64,000 nt of DNA from Salminus brasiliensis (lineage: Eukaryota > Chordata > Actinopteri > Characiformes > Bryconidae). The notes under the pieces are model-generated. The model saw nothing but the letters and a program-made list of their open reading frames with translations. It was not told where the DNA came from and searched no databases. Below are positions 50,510-62,662 of this stretch, one piece after another (within the stretch, counting starts at the first letter, position 1; every line of letters begins with the position of its first letter). A program made the position numbers and the translations under genes. The DNA is taken from the NCBI RefSeq assembly GCF_030463535.1, contig NC_132894.1:12171933-12235932 (forward strand), in the 5' to 3' direction.

Positions 50510-52042
50510 CACGTCTAGTCCCTGTAGAAGAGCACTGCCAATAGAATAGGACTTACTGGAGCAGATAAACATGAACCTATTGGCACCATGCCTAATGCCA
50601 GGTGTGGGCTAGAGGGGTATAACGCCCCCCAACACTGACCTGTGAAGCAGAGGAGCTGTGTTCTCTGCAACTATGGTTGGACTACATCCAATACTTTTGG
50701 GATGAGGTGGGGTGGTGATGATTCAATTTCTTGACCTCACTGATGTTCTTGTCGCTGAATGCAATGAAATCCTCACAGAAATGCTCCAAAATCTAGTAGA
50801 AAGCCATCTATGGACTGTTCCAAACTTCTCCTTTACAACATCTGAAGAACTGGATTCTTCCTCTTTAGAGAGGACACCCAGGTGCTTGTTCAGCCTCTTG
50901 TCAATTCAAGATGTGATTACTGCAACTCCCTTCTGGCTGGTCTCCCTTTGCGCTCCATCAGGCCCCTGCAGTTTAGCCATGTCACTCCTCTGCTGCGTTC
51001 TCTTCACTGGCTTCCTGTAGCTGCTGCCCGCATCTGATTTAAAACTCTGACGCTGGCCTACAAAGCCAAGAATGAACCAGCCTCTCCGTACTTGATGGCA
51101 ATGGTCAAAAGCTAATCTGTACCAAGAGTCCTTCGAGCTTCGAGTACGGCTCTGCTTGACCCGCAATCCTTTGAGATTCACGGAAGACAAGCATCCAGAC
51201 TTTTTTCTGTCCTGGCACCAAAGTGGTGGAACGAACTTCCCCTGGGTGTCCGAACAGCAGAGTCGCTCAATGTCTTTAAACGCAGATTGAAAACCTCTTC
51301 CAAGAGTTCTTGGGTGAAGTGTAGTGTCAAGTATTGTGGTCTCCATACTAGCTTTTGTATGTAGTAGCATCTAAGCTTAGAGGTATCTTTTGGATTCTAG
51401 CTGATATTTTGTAGCACTTTTGTAAGTTCCTCTGGATTAGAGCCTCTGCTGAATGCCTTAAATGTAAAATAAATGTTCCAACAGTTCCAACTCCAACAAA
51501 AGTGGATCACAAATGTCATTCCAACTCATCCCAAATGTATTGGACAGAGCTCCATCACTTCACAAGACAAAGTTTCACTGCTCCACAGCTCCTCAAATGC
51601 TGGGAGAATTCATACCCTTCTGACCCATGCTGACTAGACATAAGAAGAAACATTGCAATAAATGCCCCTTTGAGCTGAACTCATTAATCAGAAGAGGTGT
51701 CTGTAGACTTTTGGACACGTTGTATACATTTAACTGTATTGTCTGTAAAACTTTTTTCAGTAAAGCAGTTCTGAGTCTGAATACCAGACTCTGTACGGTT
51801 CCTAGGGACAGTTAGGCAGTGCTGCCTGAGGACTAATCAGTGTCTCTTTCCCAGGGTAATCTCAGTGCCCTTAGAGGCCCTTCACTGCCATTTTGCCCTC
51901 CTCTCACGACTACTGTTTCACTGTTTCATGAAAGTAAATGTTTGACTAAGGAGCCAAAGAACCTCTGAGCAAGAAAGAGGAGTGAGTAGAGGCCCCATGA
52001 TATGGCAGATCTTCAGTCTTAAAAGCATTCAAATCTGTAACA

Positions 52043-52130
<88 letters not shown>

Positions 52131-54476
52131 TTATGCATATGCTTTCTATCTCAGTAGCAAGAGCCAAGAGAAAGGACATTAGCCACCTGGCTAAGCAGTG
52201 AAAGCCAATACAGAGGGCGCTAGCCTCTGATTTCTGAGAAAAAAATAGAGTTAAATAAAATAGAGTTAAATAAAAAGACCTGGATTCCAGCTCAGTCATC
52301 AGATTTTCCCTGCATGTTACCTTTTTCATTTAGTTTTTCTTTATTTTTGAGCTGCGTGGGAAACAGCTACAACTGCAAAATACGAACACATTACCACATT
52401 ACCTGCAATTTGGAGTCAAATTAAAACCCAAATAAACATTTCCCAGTAGATGGACCCTGTCGCAACTGCTCTTTACGCGCTGTACTGCACATATTTGCTG
52501 TGTTTTATGGGCGAGCTGCTAAGCAATGTGGAAGGTTCACGTCACGTGAAATCAGCAATCAGCTGGGTGAACTACGCACGTAAGCGTTCGGATTACTAAA
52601 GTGTTCTCAGATTATTCTGAACACTGTAAACACCCCACACTTTCAACTCTGGCAAAGAGGCGTAATGCAGAGTGAGTTAAGGCATGAACAGCGTGTCTCT
52701 GCATGAGCTACACTCACCTGCTCTCATCATGTCAGAGTCACCTCTGTATTTCTCCAGATGAGGGCTGACGTGAACTTTGACCTCTTTGATCTCTCTGATC
52801 ACTAATGAAGGTCATGAAACAAGGACATGAGGGCCAAGAAGAGGACAGAGAGTGGTAAAAAGATAGAAGACAGAGAGGAGAACGCCATGTGTACAGACAG
52901 CATGCTGCAGGAACACGATGAACGGAGTAGGTCCGGCTGTGCCTAAAACACTTCAACCTAGATGTGAGCTTTGGCTCAACGTCAAAAAAAAAACAACCCA
53001 AAAACTCAAAAACCTCCAAGACTGTTGGTGTTAATGTTTGGTGTCTCAACACATGACACTCAACATCTGTTTTGCTCTCTGAACTGAAATTCGATTCAAC
53101 TCTCAGTGAAGATGAGCTTCTATTACAGATGGCAGAAATTGTGGGATTAAAAACAAAGAAGAAGAATGAATTTGATCAAATTCTGGAACAAAACTGTGAC
53201 TGAGATTGAGCAAGTAGACGTATTACATAAGGAATGTCGTTATTTTAAAGTGGGAAAAAAATACATGGCTACATATTGCTTTATGTTAATGCCAACTTGC
53301 CTCCAATAGTAACACCACGGTAGTCTCTAGAGGGATATTTTATGTTTTAAAGACAAGGAAATCCCTTTCTGATGATGTCATTTAAGGTGGGAGAAGCTTT
53401 TGAAAAACTACAAGCACTATGAGGCAGATACCTGAGAGTGAGCTGTTGAAAACACCCCCAGCTAGCTGGCCTGAAGGAATGCAGAAGGAAGCCAATGGTA
53501 GCTAATGTTACTGCTAGAATGCTAATTATCACATCTGCATTTTCTAGCCTCTACATTAGTAGCTCTGCCAACAGTTGTATGTAATGTTAATGTAATGGGT
53601 ATTGTAATGAGCGAACACTGACGGGCAAAAACACGAACAGGGAATTTGTCACTAATGAGGCTGCAGAATGCAGCATAGCATAGCAAATAGCAGGCTGAAA
53701 TAGATGTTTTTAAAAAAGAATTTAATGAATAAAATTCTTGGCTATGTGTGTCGTCAAATAAAATAAGCTCATTTTAGAGTTTAGTTGTTTCGGGGGGGGT
53801 ATCAATATCCTTGAATATCCTTGATTACTCAATCATTCTGTACTGGAAAGTGTTGTGTCTAGTGTTTATGGTCTTAGCTATGATTGTTGAATGTGACACT
53901 CCGCTGGAAGGCACTTAATGTGTGAGAAGTCCATTCCCGGTACACCTTTACTACGGCAGCTTTAGAACATCCCACTAAGTCAGCAGTTTTCCAGATGCTA
54001 CCACCCTTTGAAACCCTATCATCATGGTCTTTTGGACATCAGTTTTTGGCCTCTCTAGTGTTTATTCTCTGACCTATGAGCTCTGAATAAAATATTTTTT
54101 TAATTCTAAATCAATCTAGAACTGTTCTTTTATGCACTCTCTTCAATGTGACATTATTGACAAACCAGTCTAAAACCAGTAACAGCACATGAAAGCCTGG
54201 TTAGATCTGGTCCAGACAAAAAAATCCATTTCCTTATTCCTTATTCCCTATTCCTTATTAATTTCTGCTGCTTTGTAATAGATGCTCATGATATACAGCT
54301 GTTCTGACACAAATCAAAGGGTGGAAAGCTTTCAGTATACAGAGTCCGCTCTTTACACAGTACTTACACAAATCATTACTAATGAATTAATGAGCATGAA
54401 ATCTGGTAGAACATGATCATAAGCACTGGAAATAATGGAGCTAGAATTAGTTACCTTTTACAGTCTCCCCAACAAC

Positions 54477-54514
<38 letters not shown>

Positions 54515-57500
54515 AAGATAAAGAGATGTTAGAGTTGTTAGACTTTACTCCAACAGTCATTCAAAGTGCTTGTATCTCTGACACAAAGTATGACTTTATT
54601 TACTACTAAGAATAATAAGCGAGTAATTTAAGCTTGTTCACTGCAAATACTGCATTAAAAACATAGTCATCATATATTTTCCCTCTTCACAACAGAGCTG
54701 TAGCAGTTCTGCACATGTAGGTAGGAGGCATAGTATGTAGGTGTATAACAGCACACTGAGTCATTCAGCTCAACATATCCTCTGTGATGCTGTGGCCAGT
54801 GCGAATGTATAAATGGATATAAATAGACATAAACACAGAGCACAGGATGAAGGAGCTGTATTTCACTGTAATTATTCATTGAAAGGCTCTAAGAACTACA
54901 CGACTCTACGCACAGCATTTTATATCATATCATGTTTACAGAGCCAAGTGGTAACCAGTCGGTATTGGTCCCAGTATAGTGTCCTTCACGTACACTGTAT
55001 GGACAAAAGTACTGGGACACCTGCTTGTTCATTATTAATTCCCAAAATCAAGGGTACTATAGTGTTTATCCTGCTTTTGTTTTTTTGAATAACTATCTCT
55101 ACTGTACAGGAAAGTATTGGATCGGTTCATGTGTAATCAGCTCCAGAGTTCTATTCTACTGGCAGTGCGTCTCTACAAGGACTAGACAAGCTGTGTGTAT
55201 GTGTGTGTTTATTTGCACATCTGTGTTAGCAATGGGTGCAACTAATTCATACAGTGGATCTGCTCATCATACTACAGGGACTATCAGCCAGTCGAGTGGT
55301 AATTACCAGCCGTAAAAAGATCTGCTTACAAAATGTGCTTGGGAAGAATCCCGTCCAGAGACAAGAAAACATCAGATATACTGATGCAGTGTCTGCTGAT
55401 GGGGAAATGGATATTGATTGGTGCAGGAAAGCACAATCAGAGACCATAATTACAGATGAAAGCAGACAATTCTCTTTGAGGCCGCTGTTGAAATGCCTCA
55501 GGGTTCGGCCAGTGCATACCTGATCTCATCGGTCATAATGAAAGTCTTCCATATCAAACACTGGTCTGTAGGGTTTTTTCTTTTTTCCAACAAACAGAGG
55601 AACCTATGGGCTTATGAAACTGCTCCCAACCCAACCTGCCGACACTGGTAGTCTGTATCTACATTTGCAGGCCATCTTGCTCTTGCTGGTGTACCTTGCA
55701 TCTGTACAGTTAAAGACTACAGCTAATGTGTAATTATCCATGCATCCAAGTCTGTAGTAGTTATCCCCTAGCTCTTTAACAGTGTGAGACTCTGACCAAT
55801 TTACCATGGTTGGCTGGATATGATTAGTTGGTGGATAGTAAGCAATTGTTAAAACCCTTGGAATTAAACAGGCTCATTTTGTTACTGTGCATTTAAGTGT
55901 GATATAAGTAAATGAACACTCTTCTGATTGGCAGCTCTGTATTGTGTCTGACATGCTCCTTATGTTTCTAAACTTCTGTTTAAACAGGTGCTGGAAAATG
56001 TGCATATACATGGAAAAATCTAAACAGGCTGTTTTGTGCAAATATGGACATGTATGTAGGAAGATAACTGTATGATTTGAAACTTTACAGTGTTTACTGA
56101 CAACATCTAACTATTATTTAACTTTTATTTTTTTAAAAGTGAGGGGGCGGGGTTTCAAGACATGGGCCCTTTAAAATCTCCAGTAAAACACACACACCCT
56201 ACTCACCACAATGACACTTATAATAATAACACAGAAAAGGTAAAGGTGTACGTATTTGTCACTGTACAGCGAAATGTGTCCACCGCATTTAACCCATCTG
56301 GTAGTGAACACACACTTACACACGTGTTAGGGGCAGTGAGTACACATACACACCCAGAGCGGTGGGCAGCCAACTCCAGCGCCCGGGGAGCAGAGAAGGT
56401 AAAGGGCCCAACAGTGGCAGCTTGCCGAGCCCAGGAATCGAACCCACAACCCTGTTATCAATATCCCGGCGCTCTAACCGCTGAGCCACCACTGCCCCTG
56501 AACATTATCTAGTCAGTGCTGCTCCTATGACAGACGATGCGAAGGGGATGATAAAATGACCATGTGCCTAATATACTGGCAACTCTGTGGATGGTGGGCC
56601 TGCTGTGTAAGTGTGCGTGTGACTGCAGCAATGGAGGGCTGAGACTCACTTTGCTTTCCACAGCTTTGGTTTCCTCTTGCTGGGCCACATCTGAGAGGCT
56701 TTCTTTAGTGGACGTTGCGGACACACCTGTCTCCAACTCCTCCAGTTCCTGCTCCATTCTAGAGAGGAAAAGAAACATAGAGAGGGGGAGGGTAGGATGG
56801 AGTCCTATCGCTCCTCCTTCCCTCCAGTCCTAATATACCCACAGGCATCACACAGTCACACAACCAAGATAAAAACTAATACAACATTTACAACAAGTTA
56901 ATGATAATGATGAAGGTCATTAGCAATGTAAAATAAGGTCTTTCAAAAAGGTCTGATATCTCAGTCAATTTTCCTTTCAGACAGATTCAGGTTTTGACAT
57001 CTGATAATGGTGATGACTAACACATTCACTCTAGCATTGACATATGTTAGTTTTATTATAGCAGTATTATTACATTTATACAAAATTAACACACTCATTT
57101 ATTATATTAAATACACATATATTTTGAAATTCAATTTGCCAAAATTACTTTACCAAAATTACTTTTTTCAGTATGAGCCTATATATAAATATGTATATTT
57201 ATATAAAATTTGCAATGTAGGCTAATAAAAACACTATGTTTAACAATTACATTTGAAAACAAACTACCGATGCACCAACATAAAAATTCTGGGAACATCG
57301 AAATTTGAAATATTTCTGGGATGCCTTGCATTTACAGCCATGTTCAGGTCTTTTTTGCTTTACTTGTGTGGGTCACTGTCTTGTTGCCTTACCCAATGCA
57401 GTTCAAGGTTGGCTGCCCTAAAGTTTCCTATGAACCCCCCCCCAATTTATTTTTCCATAAATGATCGCAAAGTGTCCAGGCCTTGATGCAGATGCAAAAC

Positions 57501-58851
57501 AAAGAGAAAGTACTTTTATACTGATACATAAAGCTATACGGTGAACTACTGATTCACCACAAATTCATGCCAAAACTGGCATTCAAGACACTCAAAATAC
57601 CAAAAAAAACAAAAGAGCAGTTTTTGTGACCATTTTAATAGGGCAAAACTGAGCCTGACAATGAAAAAGCTTACATAAAATAAACTTACTATAATGATTA
57701 TACTATATATGATACAGAATGTGCCTCTAAAATCGAACATCTTCAATAACAGTATTACTTAATTAGCTACACTAAAATAACATAATTTCCATTCTGTTTC
57801 TGTTGTTTTGCATAATTCTGCATATTGAGCAGGATTTCATGATTTTAAGTGGAATGAAGTGGAGGAGTTCCTGGGCACTGTATCATTAGCATTCAGATGC
57901 TGTAATACGTGTTTGATTCTGACACTTCACTGTTTATTTATTTTTTTCCCGACCATCTAGCTGATTTTGACATAGCCCTCCTTCTTCATTATTACATCCA
58001 CTTGAAATGTGAAATGTAGGAGTTCCACTGGCAACATCATGCTTAACAGTTACTACAAAGTTCTTTTCGTTTATTTTTCTCTTTTGCCCAAAATCTAAAC
58101 ATGCTGCTTTCGACAACACTGGATATGTTATGTAGGTGTAATGTCAAGACACCCCTACTACAAATTGAAATGCTTGAATAATTAGATATTAGATAAAACT
58201 AATAGTTTTATAATCTACTAAAGACAATATCAGCCAATGACAAAAAGCCCTTTGCTGTGCTCCTTATAATATAAAAAAACTGTGCAGACAGTGTCCTTTA
58301 AACAGTAACGTTGATAATTCCTTTATCAACCTCTATTTTCACACTAAGCTTTAATGGGGGACAATAGCTCTCCAGCATTACTCATTCAGTGGCATGCTGG
58401 TCTGGAGCCAAAGCCCTGCTCTGAGCCCTGGCTGCCACAGCACAAGAAAAGGAATTTAATCAGGCCGATGGGGAGCTGCACTGACCCGTCTGCCGGGGGG
58501 AGATTGATACCACTGTTTCACGATCAGGAAAAAACGGAGACAAATTGGATAAGCCAGAGCTTGGCTACTGAACCCTTTCTGTGCTGCAGAGAGACTGATT
58601 GACCCAGCCCACCCAGCCCAGACTTCATGCCCCGACATTGCCATGGAAACCAGTGACACTGCCATTACTAGCGAACTGTGGACCGCACACATTTTCTCCA
58701 CATATTTGGACTAATCAGCCTACCTCAGAATAGCCTCCTCAAGTCCTTTAGTCTTGGCCTCATCTTCTTGGAGCTGCTTTTTTGCCTCGTCTTCCTCCGA
58801 GCCAGCAGAGGGTGCCCCATCCAGCAGCCATCTCTCCCGTAATGCCTTTGA
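45829..58851 (-). CDS. palm: Paralemmin-1 (N-terminal exons off window)
   Basis: Lipid-anchored phosphoprotein of the inner plasma membrane, linked to filopodia and membrane dynamics. Exons in transcript order: 58724-58851, 56650-56758, 54455-54476, 52718-52801, 48288-48419 and 45829-46382. Phases agree, giving 342 codons plus TGA. The first exon here reads SKALRERWLLDGAPSAGSEE, where human has SKALRERWLLEGTPSSASEG. The coiled-coil continues through RMEQELEELETG. AMYSVEITVEKDLATGETKV and VKVYEDEQKVVHEV follow, then SSSEVEELIHKADEITMSEG, VTMVFMGYQNVEDEDETKKV, LVVIEDGE and the C terminus CKCCSIM, a CaaX box with adjacent palmitoylation cysteines identical to human. Human PALM1 has 387 residues; adding the missing ~46-residue N terminus to our 342 gives nearly the same length. 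PALM2 ends differently (CQCCVVM). Introns carry several transposons listed separately. Confidence 0.95.
48707..49187. mobile_element. 481-bp MITE with near-perfect terminal inverted repeats
   Basis: Starts TAGCTGCGTTCCAAAGCCTA and ends with its exact inverse. The match is 24 bp perfect and then continues with a few mismatches. The target duplication may be TA, since both ends carry it; the superfamily is undecided. Lies in a palm intron. Confidence 0.85.
50231..50302. repeat. (CA)n microsatellite
   Basis: CA run with CACATA interruptions, in a palm intron. Confidence 0.9.
50438..50508. repeat. (CA)n microsatellite
   Basis: About 35 uninterrupted CA units, in a palm intron. Confidence 0.95.
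50585..51735. mobile_element. Inverted-repeat element carrying a nested L2 fragment
   Basis: The left part (ggagctgtgttctctgcaac..ccaatacttttgggatgagg) is roughly the inverse of the right part (ccaactcatcccaaatgtat..ctgctccacagctcc), so the element is a fold-back. It contains aatctagtagaaagcc as at 28.8 kb and ends acttttggacacgttgtata. It is interrupted at 50824-51473. Confidence 0.6.
50824..51473 (+). mobile_element. L2-clade LINE, 5'-truncated 3' end
   Basis: The translation gives DYCNSLLAGLPLRSIRPLQ, LLRSLHWLPVAAA and FSVLAPKWWNELPLGVRTAE, then LNVFKRRLKT: the end of an L2 reverse-transcriptase ORF, with internal deletions and frameshifts. The tail is ctctggattagagcctctgc plus (aaatgtaa). 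An 8-bp duplication tgttccaa flanks it at 50816-50823 and 51474-51481. Confidence 0.88.
52044..52127. repeat. Compound (CA)n(TA)n microsatellite
   Basis: About 16 CA units followed by about 24 TA units, in a palm intron. Confidence 0.95.
54455..54476 (-). CDS. palm: 22-nt microexon of palm
   Basis: Encodes VVGETVK plus one base. The acceptor is ctctctcag after a (GA)n tract (CT-rich on this strand) and the donor is GTAACT. Phase 0 in and phase 1 out fit the neighbours exactly. Without it the frame would break between 56650-56758 and 52718-52801, so it must be included if both are used. Confidence 0.8.
54479..54511. repeat. (GA)n microsatellite forming the microexon's pyrimidine tract
   Basis: About 16 GA units, read as CT on the palm strand, directly adjoining the acceptor of the 22-nt exon. 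Confidence 0.9.
54994..55125 (+). mobile_element. Terminal fragment of the 28.8-kb element family
   Basis: Starts tacactgtatggacaaaagt, continues tgggacacctgcttgttc and tttatcctgcttttg, then is cut off. Opposite in orientation to the copy at 28797-29126. Confidence 0.65.
56228..56499 (-). mobile_element. tRNA-derived SINE, second family
   Basis: Read on the minus strand it starts GGGGCAGTGGTGGCTCAGCG with an A box (TGGCTCAGCGGTTAGAGC) and a B box (GGTTCGATTCC). It then contains TGGGTTAAATGCGGTGGACA and CGCTGTACAGTGACAAATAC, and lacks the 'ctctggataagagc' tail of the other SINEs. Lies in a palm intron. Confidence 0.85.
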
Positions 58852-59812
58852 CTGATTAAAAAAAAAAAGTACAAAATACTGCATTACTGTAATGCACCCA
58901 ATAACATCACAAACGTGTAATGGTTTTTTTCTTACCTTTTCTTGGTCTTTAGGTCAGGATAATATACTTTATGGCTATTATTATATATTATAAGTAATTA
59001 AGTAATCTACTGTAGCAGGGGCTACATGGGTGCTAACCTAAAACCAAAATCTGACCTAGCAGACTCTAATTCATCTCTTTAGCTAGCTAACCTCACACTG
59101 TGCTCACTGGACGCCAACAGGACACATTCAAGGCTGCATTCAAGTGGTGTTGGTTTTATTGGGAAGACACGTTTCCCACCAGGTAGCGTCACATGAACAC
59201 CCTCTGAAGTCGGATGCTGAGGTCGGACACATTGAAATGTTTAATGCAAACATGGCCAAACAGTTAATCAACTGTAAAATACCAAATAATAAATGAGTAC
59301 ATGAATTTTAATAGTAATGCCGTTTTTAAACATCTACAATTACTACATGGTATTTTGCATTAAAAATAAATAGATATAAATATCTATACATAACATATAC
59401 ATAGTCTCGACAGCCTCAATGTTTTGTTTTGGGTTTTCTTTTTAACCTCACACACTAACCACATGAACACGACCAAGCTGGGCGAACAAATTTTACTTTG
59501 GAGAAACTTGCCGCTCAACATGCATGTGAAAGTACAGAGACTAAAACACTGCTATGCTATTCTAATCTATACTACATGGTTACTGTGACCTGTCGCAGTG
59601 GTTCATTCAGAGGCAACTGAACAGGACTGTAAATAGGCTTAAAAACCCACAATCAACCATTTGTCACCCCAACCAATATCACATACTTTCTGTTTATACA
59701 CCAAAGACTGAATAATTGTATTCTATGGCATCTTTAACAGTCTTATCAAAATGAAACATCAATGTTTGGCCTTATCCATCTTTCCATAATGAAATAAAAC
59801 ATAAAAACATAC
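58852..59812. other. palm intron, no other feature
   Basis: AT-rich; an A-run at 58857-58868 provides the T-rich acceptor tract for the SKALRERW exon. Nothing else recognised. Confidence 0.5.
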
Positions 59813-59947
59813 CGCTATGGCCTGGGGGTCAAATTCCGAGCTATACCGCTTTGCCATCGGTGGCTGCTGTCCGTAAGGGCACAGTTGGCGGTAGGTGGCA
59901 CTCTCCCCATCAATAATTCTTAAGTGATGTTGGCCAGAACAGGGGGG
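59813..59947 (-). other. Exon-like open segment upstream of palm exon SKALRERW
   Basis: 45 open codons on the palm strand, following a TAA at 59948-59950 and ending at GCG|GTATGT, a good donor. It includes an internal ATG at 59857 (MAKRYSSEFDPQAIA) and upstream residues such as IIDGESATYRQLCPYG. The phase (0) fits the next palm exon at 58851. It could be an alternative palm first exon, part of another gene, or a repeat fragment. Not a known paralemmin sequence. Confidence 0.3.
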
Positions 59948-62603
59948 TTAACTGTCAGTGGCAGTGGGTAAATTGGTATTCGAAGCAAAAAGGAGGAAAT
60001 TTGACCTAAATAATTAAATAAAAAATAATGCTAAGCTAATGCTAATACGCTAAAGTATCCTAGGATGTGTCAATGCATCAGTTCATTACAGATAAATGTT
60101 CATATTTACCATAATCAATCTCAGCTCGTCTGCTTAACTAAACATGAAACACCTCTTGCTTGGCTATTTTAGGCAAATGCCGCTAAATCTGGATTGTCGA
60201 AGCTTGGTACTGGTATTGCTCAGACAGCTGGTCTCTTCTCAGAATCGTATCTCATCCAAGTCGCACAGATTCAAGACAGCAAAAGCAGTCTGCGGTTAGC
60301 AGTCAATTAGCCTTCAGCACACTGAGGTAAGCTAATGCATCCCTTTCCTATAAAGAAGAGCCATTAGGAACTGCAGATGCCAGCTGAGCCCCAGTTTTCC
60401 GAGCCCAACAAATGCTCATCTGAGAGAGCCTTGCTGGACACTGGGTGGGGCGCTAAAAGTGCCCGCTTAGCTTGTTAGCAATAAAGAAACGCTCCAAAAC
60501 AGCCGATCCAAGATCAGCTCTTCGGAGTCCTCGGCTGATTTCACCTATGACAAATGGAGACGTGTAAACTGGACACTGGTCAGCAGCTTGCGCAAGCATC
60601 GAGTGTCTGTTCCCCTGTCAATTGGCAGACATTTGAGCTGCTGTTGGTCCAGCATCAGCTGGCTGGTGAAAAAGCGCAGGCAGGAAACAGCCATTCATTT
60701 GAGAATAATGCAGTGGACAGGCTCAGACATTCAGGACCCAACAGCAGTCCCGGGCCTGATTCCATCTCAGTTCCAGTTATCCAGAGCCTGGCACGGCAGA
60801 AAATTCTATAACTGCGATATATCTATAACTGCGATTGTAATGTAATGAAAACACAGTGGGCCAGATTTACAACACTCTGAATTAACTGCATTATGATACA
60901 AAAACTAATACTTCATCACCATTATGAAGTCCCTCCTCATACAGCCTTTTCCTACCTTGTGCATGTCTTTTCTTACATGTCCAGTTCCCTATGAATGCTA
61001 GGTGCTCTTCGCATTTACAGTCTGACCAAAGGAGCTTTGATAGTTCAGGGTTTACATAAAATGTCATTTTAAGGGGGGGTACTATTGCAAGGATCAGTAC
61101 TTTTGCATCCACTACTACTTGCAATTACAGACTACTAATTACTAATTAGAGACTAAATACATCAGTATTATCCAATTCTTAAAAACTACTATTCAGATAC
61201 TCTCCCCTGCTGTATACAGTGTTTTATATTCAACATCTGCTGCTCTTCGTCCAATTAAACCAGTCTAATTACACTGTCTGTAATGAAACCTGCAGTTGAT
61301 CAGTGTTCTTTAAGCACTAACAGTATCCTCCATTTGCATTGAAAAGCATATTGTGTGTATAACGATAACAAAATTGATCATAATATGATAAAATATTGTC
61401 ATACTGCCCAGCTCTACCTATGTGGATTTAAGGTTATGATCAATGTAATTTCTAACCCTACAGGAAGTGGGAGTGAGTGATGTGACTGGATCTCTTTGGA
61501 GTTTATGCTGTGTTATGCTGAATTTGTAATATGGAAGCAAACCGGGTGATTTTGAGAGGAACTCATTGGGTACTCGTTCAAAAACCTGAAAGCCTGTAAA
61601 ACGTTACTCACACAAACACATAGAAACACACATCTGGATCTTGGAACTCCCCTGGATTTGTTAGAGGGTCCCTTTTACATACACACACAAGCAACCAAGA
61701 AACCTAGTTTTGTAATCAACAGTGCAATTCAAGTTGACATAAGGCAACTATACATGACAAAGAGCCACTATGGCATTGAAAAAGAGGGCCAGAATTTTGC
61801 AATATATGGTTATTTTCTGAACAAAAAATGGGGGTGCAAACGTTTCAACTGTCACATAATCCTCAAAAGAGAAAACAGAAACCAGCGCAAGTACAATAGC
61901 TTACTCCACTCAGGCAAGCGGGGTTGTAGTTTTTGGCTACAGTTCAGCCCCAGGAGGCTTCTTGGCATAACATACAATGCATTGCAGGCCATGGACATTC
62001 TTGCCTCTCCCAGCTGTTCCTGATCAAGATTTTGTAGATGTCAGTCAGCTTCCCTGCACAAGGCCAGTAACACTTCTCTGTGACTAACGCAGAATACTTA
62101 GATTTATGCCCTACAGTTCCGCTGACTGTTCTTGGAAAAATATTGCTTTGTTAGCCATACTTCTCTGATTCCCAGATATAAATTATTGTGACATACAAGA
62201 CTGGAGAGGTGAACATGCTTAAAATAATTTCCAACTAAAAACTCCTATACCTATACCTGAAAACAGCCTATAGCACTTCAACTTGTCGATTTTTGTGTAC
62301 ATAACATACAATGTAAAATGTATTGTATATAGAAGTATGTTTTATTCAATGTATCAAGAGTGTTGAAGAACATTGAATATTTTTTTTTGTCAAGTTATGC
62401 CTTATTAGATCTTATCTTACATAAAGAAAATATAAAGAATTCTGGATATTAATCAAATTTCAGTTTTATTCTTTATGCTGTGACATTTTCATGTAAACAC
62501 AGATTCCAATTTTTTGTTAATGGTAGTGTACATATGAAATGATGACAGTGCCCCTACTCTTTGCTGTATATAATAACAAAAGCTGTACATAACTAAAATG
62601 AGA

Positions 62604-62662
62604 TTACAACTATAACAATCAGAGATTACAACTATAACAATCAGAGATTACAACTATAACAG
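62604..62662. repeat. Three-copy 23-bp tandem repeat
   Basis: The unit agattacaactataacaatcag occurs twice exactly, plus a third copy that diverges at its end (ataacagatcag). Confidence 0.85.

Noticed and set aside
51946-52329. 127-codon minus frame
   Set aside because: Open because of the CA/TA microsatellite (YIYIYI, CVCVCV).
58925-58960. Possible short palm exon ending CCAAGAAAAG|GTAAG
   Set aside because: No acceptor upstream and no paralemmin-like residues.
61658-62023. 121-codon plus frame
   Set aside because: No similarity that I recognise, no splice context, and AT-rich like its surroundings.
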